Shown here one piece after another: positions 52,201 to 61,500 of a stretch of DNA of 64,000 nt; within the stretch, counting starts at the first letter, position 1, and each line of letters opens with the position of its first letter. Location: positions 20,016,823-20,080,822 of the forward strand of contig JAGGNK010013558.1 of assembly GCA_017590115.1 (NCBI GenBank). The letters are read 5' to 3'. Source of the DNA: Montifringilla adamsi. Lineage: Eukaryota; Chordata; Aves; Passeriformes; Passeridae. The position numbers were made by a program, and so were the translations under genes. The notes under the pieces were generated by a model. It was not told where the DNA came from and made no database searches. It saw only the letters and a program-made list of their open reading frames with translations.

Positions 52201-55200
52201 CTGAATGGCCCGCAGCTTTCCCGGCAGCTCGTGCCCCTCGAACCAGCTCCTTCAGGGAAAGACCACCAGAAAGGGTCAGGATGATCCACCTGCTTCTTCC
52301 TGCCCCACCTGCTGAACCTCCCCCACGGCAGGTCCCCACTCAGCTTTAGCACTGAGGGTGGCAGGTACTGCCAGGCTTCAGGTGATAAAAGCCCCATCAC
52401 TCCCAGACACCCTGGCTCACCTCACATAGTCCTCACACAGACGGTGGAAGTTTTCCCTCTCGGCATCACACTTCAGGTCCTCATACAGTTTGCTGAGCAG
52501 AACAGAGGTGCTCATCCGGCTGTTCTCTGTCACGGGCAGGCTGCCCAAGCTGCCACACACTGTACTGCCCACCTCCAGGATTTTCTTCAGGCCTGGGAAA
52601 GGTCAGACAGCCCAGTGAGGGGCGCAGTGGCATGTGCAGAGCTGGGGCAGTGGAGCACAATGCCCCAGCAGGACAGTGCTAGTCATTCCACTAACCCTGA
52701 TCAATCACCCAGAGGCTCAGACTGTTGTTGGTCTCCTTTGGTGACTTCCTGGGCACCACCTTGATGAGCAGGTTGAGGGCGTTGTCACGGCCATGCGCTG
52801 AGGCCCCTTCCAGCACTAGCAGCTCCAGGAGGTGCTTGATCAGCAATTTCAGGTCCCTGGAGGAATCTTCCAAAAAAGACAGTCCCCAGCAGTCAGCACC
52901 CTGGGCATGGCCTCACCCCCACCGTGGCACAGCTGGCAGAGATGCTGCCATGACCAGGGGCTTCGGCCTCCTGTTAACCCTGGATCAGAGCCCAGCTTTG
53001 CTGCAGGGAGCAGTGACAGGGCAGCAGCAAAAAACCCTACGGCACCTCTGCACCTACCTGGGGCTCTCCCTGTACAACAGCCAGCCAGGGCAGCCCACAC
53101 TCACCCAGCACCACTGCATCCTCCTTCCCGCGGAAGTCTTTCTGCAGCCCCTCCTTCAGGGAGTCGAACATCACGTGCAGCAGGTTGCAGGCAGCCAGGG
53201 ACACCTGCTCGTGCTCCACACCCAACACCGCCGCAAGACGGGGAGCCCCCAGTTCCGCCAAGATGGCCGTGGTCTGCAGGTGCAGGCACACCTGTCTTCC
53301 AGAGGCCTTGGGGAAGCCTTGCCATTCCCCAGCCCCTTATCACGATGGTTTCCTCTCACAAGGTCAGGCCTGGCAGGTGAGCTCAGAGCTCCCCTGTGTG
53401 AGCCTTTGTAGCCTCCCCAGCATGGCTTTCCCCGGGGCCCAGGGGACGGTGGGGATGGTGGGACCTACCCGAGAGCGGTGGCCGGAGCACAGCCCCACCA
53501 GCGTGCGCAGGGCTGCCAGCATCAGGTCAGCCTTGGCCGTGTCCAGCAGCTGCAGCAGCAGCCGCACACCGTCACTCTGGAAGATTTTCTCTGCTCCAGC
53601 TTCTTCTCGTGCCAGCACAATCAAGTTCTGCGCAGCCTGGGAAAGGAGAGTTCTGTCTGGGTCACAGCAGCACACTGCACAAGGAACTGCTAGCAGCTGC
53701 ACGCACCCACCCTCCACCCCTGTCCTGGGGAGCATTCTGTGGGCAGCAAGCCCGGCCTGCCCAGGCAGCACCACTCAGTCACTTGCTGGCCAGCAGCAAC
53801 AGAACAATCCCCCCCTCCTCTCCTCCCAGCCACAGCACTGCGCCCCACTCCCTGAGCTCAGACTTTCTGCTTCTTCTCCGCATCCTTTTCTTCAAGATCC
53901 AGCAAGATCTGGAACATCTGCTCTACTTTCGAGTCCGTGCAGGACATGGCCTTCATCTGCAACAGAGCAGAAAGAGTGGCTCAGTCCTCCCCACCTTCCC
54001 CAGCCACCCACAGCCAGAGCAGGCTGCAGCCCCCCCTGCGCCCTGCTGACCTTCTCGTGCATGCTGCTGCCCAGGGCACGCAGGGCCTCGTGGAAGGCCT
54101 TGTTCCTGGGCTCCAGGCTGACGCAGCGCTGCAGGTCGCTGACGGCCTGGTCCAGGCGGCCCAGCTGCTGCAGCGCCTGGCTGCGGCGGAACAGCGCCTT
54201 CACGTCCCGGCCGTCAGCCTCGATGGCTGCGCACAGGGGTCAGTCACAGCGCCCACGGCCCGCCCCCCCTGCCCCACGGGCAGCCCAGAGGCTGCTCCCC
54301 CCAGCCCCACCGACAGTACCTTTAGTGGCATCAGCCTCTGCCTTGGTGTAATCCTCCTGTGGAGAGACAGGAGAGAAAAATGCCTGAGCACTGCTGGCAC
54401 AAGCCCCACACACCCCACACCCCTGACTTTGGGGACTGGGGATGGGATGGGAACAGCATCCCTGGAGACAGTGAGCCAGCACAGTGGGACACCCTGTCTT
54501 TCCCAGAATAAAACCCTCAGAGAGTGTCCAGGGAGCTCTACAGCTCCCGGTGCTTTTTAGGCACTTCTGGTCTACTCAAGCCCCTAAAGTTCCTCGTGTT
54601 CACCCCCTGCCCCAGACACAGATTCCCTGCAAGAGATCAGACACTGTGACTGCTTGGGAACAGCCCCAGCAGGCCGGGCAGGTTCCGGCAGGCGGCGGGG
54701 CCGCCCCCGCCCAGCGCTCACCAGCTTCAGGTAACACGCGGCCCGGTTCCGGTGCAGCACGGCGCGCTCCGACACGGCGTCGCTCAGGCTCAAAGCCTCC
54801 GTGTAGGCAGCGAGGGCGGCTGCGGGATCCCCCGCCTGGAACAGCGCGTTACCCCGCGCCCGAAGCTGCTCCGCCGTCACCTGCCGAGGAGCACCGGCTG
54901 GGACACAGCCCTGGGCCCCGCACGGACCGGGACAGGGATACCGGGACCCCCGGGACAGGGATACAGGGATCCCCGGGACAGGGACCCCCGGGACAGGGAT
55001 ACAGGGATCCCCGGGACAGGGACCCCCCCGGGACAGGGATCCCCGATACAGGGACCCCCGGGACAGGGATACAGGGATCCCTCGGACAGGGACACGCCGG
55101 GACAGGGACCCCCCCGGGACTGGGACCCCTGCGAACGGGACCCCCCCGGGACAGGGACCCCCGGGACAGGGACCCCCCCGGGGACAGGGACACCCGCGAC

Positions 55201-55268
55201 AGAGCCCCCCCGGGGACAAGGACCCGCCCATGCCGGTCCCGCCCGGCTCCGCTCACCGGCTCCTCCAT
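49230..55268 (-). CDS. UNC45A: UNC45A myosin/HSP90 co-chaperone, 20 exons, 931 aa
   Basis: A UCS-family chaperone that binds HSP90 through its TPRs and folds non-muscle myosin heads. Exons in transcript order: 55257-55268, 54722-54880, 54320-54356, 54051-54226, 53864-53956, 53469-53636, 53105-53273, 52696-52866, 52421-52592, 51949-52249, 51708-51802, 51460-51601, 51153-51293, 50871-50998, 50618-50684, 50333-50446, 50121-50236, 49913-50030, 49675-49830, 49230-49490; 932 codons with stop. Three N-terminal TPRs are visible ([47 protein letters not shown]), followed by an armadillo-like central part and the UCS domain ([60 protein letters not shown]). Two cues favour UNC45A over UNC45B: the A-type match throughout, and the position beside RCCD1. 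The first coding exon holds only four codons (MEEP), followed by a minisatellite-filled intron. Exon 5 ends at a weak donor (AAA|GTCTGA). Confidence 0.96.
54915..55225. repeat. minisatellite in UNC45A intron 1
   Basis: About 310 bp of GGGACAGGGATACAGGGATCC and GGGACAGGGACCCCC units in mixed order. The array almost fills the intron after the 12 bp first coding exon and reaches to within about 30 bp of the splice donor. Confidence 0.85.
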
Positions 55269-55463
55269 CGCGCCGCGCCCGTGACGTCACCGCCGATCGC
55301 CGGGGGAACCCTGACGCCACCGCCCTTGTCACGTGACGGGGCGCGGCCGGAGGCGGGCGAGGCCGAGCGTGCAGCGCCGCCCCGCGGCCCGGCGGTGCCA
55401 GCGCCGACCGCGGCAGCCTAGTGTGTGACCCGCGTGTCCCCCGCACCCTCCCGCCGCACTCCG
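55269..55463. promoter_or_regulatory. probable UNC45A promoter
   Basis: CpG-rich sequence directly upstream of the UNC45A start codon, with a TGACGTCA element (perfect CRE palindrome) near 55281 and a CACGTGAC E-box-like word near 55330. No TATA box is seen. Confidence 0.55.
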
Positions 55464-55760
55464 GAGAGCGAGTGTCCCGGTACAGCCCCCGTACTAACCC
55501 CAGAGAGCGAGTGTCCCGGTACAGCCCCCGTACTAACCCCAGAGAGCGAGTGTCCCGGTACAGCCCCCGTACTAACCCCAGAGAGCGAGTGTCCCGGTAC
55601 AGCCCCCTACGACCCCCGGAGAGCGAGTGTCCCGGTACAGCCCCCGTACTAACCCCAGAGAGCGAGTGTCCCGGTACAGCCCCCGTACTAACCCCAGAGA
55701 GCGAGTGTCCCCGTACCGCCCCCTACGACCCCCGGAGAGCGAGTGTCCCCCGCTACTAAC
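55464..55760. repeat. 38-39 bp tandem repeat, eight copies
   Basis: Copies begin with GAGAGCGAGTGTCCC at 55464, 55503, 55542, 55581, 55619, 55658, 55697 and 55735. Two variants differ by a CCTACGACCCCCG segment in place of CGTACTAACCCCA. Because 39 is a multiple of three, the array stays open and encodes a repeating peptide (SECPGTAPVLTPE) in one frame, which I do not take as a gene. Confidence 0.9.
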
Positions 55761-55887
55761 CCCGTACTAACCCCGCAGTGCGAGTGTCCCCCCGTGCTGC
55801 ACCCCGGGATGTGAGTGCTCCCCCCATGTCCCGCGGCACCCCGGTGCCAGCCCCCCCGTGTCCCCCTGCCCTGCCCGTGGCCGCCCC

Positions 55888-57199
55888 TCAGCAGCCCTGG
55901 CTGGGGCGCGTCAGTCCGGGGGCACCGCGGGAGGGCCGGCTGCGGGCCGGGTGTCCCCGCGGGGCTCCACGGGGCCCGCGACAGGCACAGGGCAGCAGGC
56001 GGCTCAGGTGGCAGCGTCGGGTCCAGCAGAAGTGGCAGAGGTCGATGGCCATAAGCAGAAGGACAAGGAGCCCATAGAGCCCCACGAAAGGCAGGGCCAG
56101 CGGGTTCCTGCGGGGTGCGGCGCTTCAGGAGGGGGCAGCCGTGACCCTCCCGGCGCAGTGGTACTGGGGAGGGCCCCAGAGGATACCACAGCCCCTGCCC
56201 CAGCAGCCAGCAGAAGCCCCTGGGGCGTGCCAGGAACCCCAGGGCCCCCTTCCTCAGCAGCACAGCCAGCTGCAGCCCTGCTCACCGGAGCAGACCGGGG
56301 CTAGCCAGGCTGGAGAGGTTCACTCCAGTGAGGGCTTCCAGGGCCAGCTGAGAGCAGCAGAACTTGAGGGCGTCCAGGCTGGGCTGGCAGCAGTAGCGGT
56401 GGCCGGGGGGGTCCGTCAGCCGCGGGCAGTAGAAGCCGGGGTGGGAGCGGCCATCAGGGCCCACGTAGCCCTCGCAGAGGTGCCGGTTCTGCACCAGGAC
56501 TGCAGCGGGGAGCAGGGCATTGCAGAGGGCAGGGAACAAGTCCCCACTGCGGGGACCACGGAAACTGTGCAGGGCCTGTAGGACAGGCTGCCAGCCCCAG
56601 CGACACGGTCTGTCAGCAGGGCTGGGCTGGGCTCAGGGCTCACCGGTCCCAGGGAGCCTGGCTAACAGGGTACAAGGCACCCCGGCTCAGCCCTCAGAGT
56701 GGGCTACACCCCACGAGGCAGCAGTGGCTGAGCAGAGCTCCCCCTGGCACCGCCCTGTGCACGCCGTGACCTCCAGTGCTCACCGAGGCCTCGGCAAGGG
56801 CAAACGTGGGCAGCAAGGGCGGTGATGGTGGCAGAGAGGAGGGGAAAGCGCCCAGGACATCAGGTCAGCCCCCAGCCCCCTGCTGAACCCCCTCCCTACG
56901 TCCCCTGTGGGGACAGCACTTAGACCCCACAGATGTGCTGCAGTGGGAGTAACCCCAGCACCACCACACCTGGGCCACCGTCCCCAGTATGGAGCACCAC
57001 CTCTCAGTGCAGACCCCTGCCTCCCAGCACACGGCCCCACCTCCATTCCGGGCTGTCGGGGAGCAGCCCTCAAGGGACAAGGCCCCATCAGGGCTGGGTT
57101 CAGGCACAGGAGAGGCGGGAATGGGGCTGTACCTGTCCCAAAGATGCTGGGGAACAGAGCCACGGTGAGGAGCAGCTGGAGCAGGTGCCCATGCAGCAT
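55888..57199 (-). CDS. SHISAL1-like single-pass membrane protein, 3 exons, 166 aa
   Basis: Exons in transcript order: 57133-57199, 56286-56499, 55888-56107; 167 codons with the stop, all splice sites GT/AG and phases consistent. The order of parts is a signal peptide (HLLQLLLTVALFPSIFG), a short cysteine-rich ectodomain, a membrane helix (LPFVGLYGLLVLLLMAI), then a short basic Cys/Pro/Arg tail. The ectodomain has the Shisa-type pattern Cys-x2-Tyr...Gly-Phe-Tyr-Cys-Pro-Arg-Leu-x-Asp...Tyr-Cys-Cys...Lys-Phe-Cys-Cys. This pattern and the position of the membrane helix resemble SHISAL1 (shisa-like 1, formerly KIAA1644) more than other Shisa genes. Shisa proteins often regulate receptor maturation or trafficking, but the role of this one is unknown. 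Mammals, as I recall, have no such gene between MAN2A2 and UNC45A. A paralogue or SHISAL1B-type gene is the likeliest explanation. Confidence 0.8.
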
Positions 57200-57544
57200 C
57201 TTCCCGGCCAGCCCTGGGCAGAGGCAGTTCTGGCTCCAGTGGAGGCAGAAACCACAGCCCCTCCTGCTCCCGCCTCCATCGCAGCCTCCACCAAGAGCCT
57301 CTCAGAGCCATTAGAGCCTCCTGCACTCCTCTGTCCACAGGGACCGGGCTGGAGGCGGGAGCATCAGTAATGAGCTTCTGGGGCCAGGAGTAGGATGGCA
57401 GGCTCCTTTCCCAGCTGCATGCAAGGCACCAGCTGCCGTGTGCAGGGCCCCAGTTGGGCACCTGGACCCATCCTGGGAGTCCTTGAAAGGAGCTTCTAGG
57501 GGCCAAACCCTTGGGATGTGGATGTGCAGGGGGTTGTGCAGGAA

Positions 57545-57720
57545 TCGTGGAATCACAGAATCATTTAGGTTGGAAAAGACCTCTAAGCTCATCCAGTCCA
57601 ATCCAACCAAGCCAGAGCTGAGGCAGTTCCCCACCTCACCCAGTCCTTCCCAATGCCCTCCCTGCTGGAACCTGTTGGCAGTAAGTAGCCCCAGGGGGGC
57701 AGGAAGTATGGCCTGTGGTT
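57545..57720 (-). mobile_element. CR1 retroposon fragment
   Basis: AATCACAGAATCATTTAGG then TTGGAAAAGACCTCTAAG and CATCCAGTCCAATCCAACC are the reverse complement of the well-known bird CR1 3' end. It lies between the MAN2A2 stop and the SHISAL1-like gene. Confidence 0.85.
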
Positions 57721-58583
57721 GCCACAGCAATCAGGAGGATGTTCTGGTGACACGCTGTAATTAGCTGCGACTCAGCCACTGCAGCTCCAGCAGAGCAGAC
57801 CACCAGGCTCACTCTGAAAAGGGGCTAAACACTCTGGGTTTGGGGGAGGCTTCACCCAGGCACTGCTGCCTGCACAAGGAACTGACTCCCATCCCCCTGG
57901 CTCCTGCCCAGCACCAGGCACTGCCTGTCCCGAAGCACAGCTGGGCCTGGCCATGCCACCAGCCTCTCACAGGTGCCAGGGGCTCCTGGCCAGATCTTCA
58001 AGCTGGCCTCCACCTGCCTCAGAGTGCTGCCCTGTCTCCCCACGGCACACCATTCCCACTCCCCTGCGTGAGAGCCACAAACCACACATACACCACGGCC
58101 CTTGGAAACAGCCTTGTGTTTCCTGTGAGCTCCAGGAGAGGTCAATCCCAAGTCCACAGCATTTCCCCAGGCAGCTGCCCAACACCACTGGTGCTCCTGG
58201 CCTCCCCTTGCTGCCCTGCCAGTCAGGGGGAGCCCTGCCAGTCAGGGGGAGCCCTGCATGAGCCCCTGCCCCAGCCATCAGGGTGGCCACCCTCCTGGGC
58301 AGCCTGCCTGTGGCAGGGCAGCGGTGTCTGTCCCACCAGCAGCAGCAGAGCCCAGCCTGCAGCCCTCCCCAGCCACGCTCGGCCCATCCGGCACCGTGCC
58401 CAGCAATTCATTCCAAAATCTATCTGAGAACATGGAACTAATAAATCAGAAAATGGCAGCAGCAGCCTCTGCCAGTCTGGCCCCTCCTGCCCGTGCCCGC
58501 CACAGTACTGCTGGCCCCACTCCACTGCTGCACTGGTGCTGCTCCTCTGCTGTCCAGCCACTCCACTCCTCTCCTGCTGGACA
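57721..58583. other. MAN2A2 3' flank, no further gene recognised
   Basis: Includes the MAN2A2 3' UTR in part. No AATAAA or ATTAAA on the minus strand is obvious near the stop, so the cleavage site is unresolved. Confidence 0.4.
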
Positions 58584-61500
58584 CTACCCCAGGCGGATGC
58601 GGAACGTGGCAATTTCCATGGGGTCCAGGTGGATGTTGGTGCTGTTGGAGGCTGTGCCCAGTGGGTACATCAGGGTCAATGAGGTGGGCTGCAGGGAGCC
58701 CAGCTCCAACCCCTGGAACAGGCCTCCCAGAGCCAGCTGGGGAGAGAGGAAGAAGAAGCGGGGAGGCCCAGGTGAGGATGTGATGCCTGGGGCAGCACTG
58801 TGCCCTGGACAGCCTGACACGTGCCATGACTGCCATGCCGAGGCCCCAGCCCAGCTCTGAGCCAGCAGAGGTGTGGGGGCAGCCTGGCCCTACCTTGCCC
58901 TGGCTGGTAGTGCAGTTGAAGCCCAGGTTCTTGGCCTCGAGGCTGCAGTCAAAGCCTTTGCGGTGCAGGATCAGTGCTGCCTCAGCTGATGGTAGCGAGT
59001 CATCCTGCAGGGAGCTGGAGTGTGAGGCACAACACTGGGGGCAGCAGGGGCAAGACCCCCACCAGAGTCCCACTGCCCCGGGCCGTAGCTCACCTCGGCC
59101 TGCAGCGTCCGCAGGTTGAGGATGTGGAAGTCGCAAGGAAGGGTGGTGGCAAGGGGCACAAAGGAGCGGAGGGCTGGCAGGGCTGGCTTCTCCAGTGCCA
59201 CTGGCATGACCAAGGCCTCAGCATTCTGGTGCACAGAGGTGATGTGGCTCAGCAGGGAGGGGAAGCTGATGGGGCGCTCATCCTGCACCTGCCAAACAGC
59301 ACATGGGTCAAGTGTGAGCCCAGGAAGCCAGGCAGAGCCTGGGCAAGGCCCAAAGAACCTCCATTCCAGCAGTGCCTTGAGAGCGGGCACCTGCCAGCAC
59401 AGTGCACACAGAGCTGCCCTGCCCAGGCAGGTCCCCCCGCCCCAGCACCCAAACAGGACCCGGCTAGCTGATGGTCAGGCTACAGACCTGCTACAAGCCT
59501 GGCTAGACTAGTGGCTAGCAGCTAGTGCACAAGACAGGGAGAGACAGCAGGGCCAGGCTGGCCGTTACCTCAGGGCTGCCAGTCCTGGTGCCAGGGAAGC
59601 TCAAGGCTTTAAACATGGAGACCAGTTTGGAAAAGAAGCCGGAGCTCTGGATGGCACAGCACACGCATAGAGGGCAGCGAGGGGATTGGACAAGAACACT
59701 GTGATTACGAGGGAAACGTGGCTCCACAGGGACAGACCCCACTGCACGTCCTGCTCTCCCCATGCCCCCTGCTCCAGGCCCATCCCTGTCCAGTGCCAGC
59801 ACAACAGGACAAGAGGGGAGAGGACACCGCATCCCATTACGAGCGGCTTTCTGCAAATGCCTCCACCCTGCTCCATCCCAAGGCAGGGCTGGGCTCTCCC
59901 GTCCTGCTGCCTCACAGCCAGCACCTTGTTGGCAGTGCTGCGGCGCTCCAGGAGGAGCCGGAACCGGTTGCAGGTGCGCTTGTTGTCCTTCAGCCCCTGG
60001 CCCAGGCCCCGGTTGTCATCCTGCATGAGGCGCCGGTCCAGGATCACCTCCAGCTGGCCTGTGGAGAACAAGTCCCTGCAGCCCAGGCTTTACCTGCCAC
60101 CAGGTGCCAGCCACACCCCACAGCACAGAGCCCCATGACAGCAGGACCAGGGCACCCTGCCCAGCCTGCAGCACCCTCCTCCCCTGCTTCCCTTGGGGAG
60201 GACAGCCCTAGCTCCACAGCAGGTCCCCAAGGCACAGACCCCAGCTCACCGCTGTGGAGGCTGGAGACACCCAGGGCCTGGGCTGTGAGCAGTGTCAGGC
60301 GGCTCTGCATGTCCTGGATGTAGGCCATGGCAGGCATCGGGTAGAAGTTGGCCTGCAGCGGCAACTTCTGCTGGTACCTGCGGGGCTGGATCTGCCAAGG
60401 GACAGAGATCAGTGGCCAGAGGTGGATCCCACAGTGCCTGGTGCCAGAGCACTGTCCCCCTGTGGGCAGCTGCTGTCCCTCCCTAGCCTGCTGCATACCT
60501 GGAAACCATTGAGGTCTGTGAAGAAGGTGTTTTCACTCTCAATGTCAGTGCTAAAGCGCAGGGCCAGCTCCTTGTTGATGTGGTCACGGATGTCCACCAG
60601 ACAGGACACATCCAGGGACAGACCCTCTACCCCTGTGGGTAGGCAGTGAAGGGTTGAGCCCCACGGGCAGCATGGCCCAGTTCCCCGGGCCAGCAACACC
60701 TGGCACAGCCTCAAGATCTCACCTGGTACATTGTACAGCCGCACCACGGTCTGGACATGCTGGTAGTAGCTGGCAACCTCTGAGAAGAGGGGTCCCTCCG
60801 TCACCCGCACCACTGGGGGGTCCTTGGGAGCATAGGGCTGGGGAGAGGAATAGCTGCGCTGACACTGCTGCCTGAGGACAGTCCTACGGGCACAGCTGTC
60901 AGCTGGCTTCCACAGGTGGACTCTGTACCTTGGCCTCGCCGTCAGGCAGGAAGAGATAGGCCCCACTTTTGTCCTTGGAGGTCCGGGTGCCATAGACGAG
61001 AAATTCGCTGCTCACCCTGTGCCCCTGCTCCTCCCCAGCCAGGCGTAGGCTCTGCAGGTGTGTGCCGGCACAGCAGTAAGCGCACGAAGCAGCGGGATGT
61101 ACCCATCCACTCCTCCACCCCCCGCCCTGTCGGAGCCCTGCACTCACCTGCAGCAGGCCCGTGCGCCCCAAGAAGCAGGCCTGCAGGTGCTGGTTCTCCA
61201 GGCAGAAGTCATCAGCAGCAGCCGGGAAGACACGCAGGGGCACAGCCTCGGGCTTGCGCACGGGCACGTCCCGGCCATGCAGGTACAGGCGCGTGGAGGA
61301 CCTTGGTGTGGCGTGGCCATCCAAGGACTTGTGCAGCTGCAGCACACGCAGCCCCAGCGCAGGCAGGCGGGCCAGGACAGACACCTGCAGGCAGCATGGG
61401 GACCTGAGCCAGCCCCCCTGTCTAGGGAATGACTGGGGGTCAGTGGGGCAAAGACCCTGCTCAGCACTGCGGGGCCTCTGCTGAGGAGGGACACGCATGG

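Noticed and set aside
55421..55759. Repeat-encoded peptide frame SECPGTAPVLTPE
   Set aside because: Explained by the 39 bp tandem repeat; no Kozak start and no similarity to a protein.
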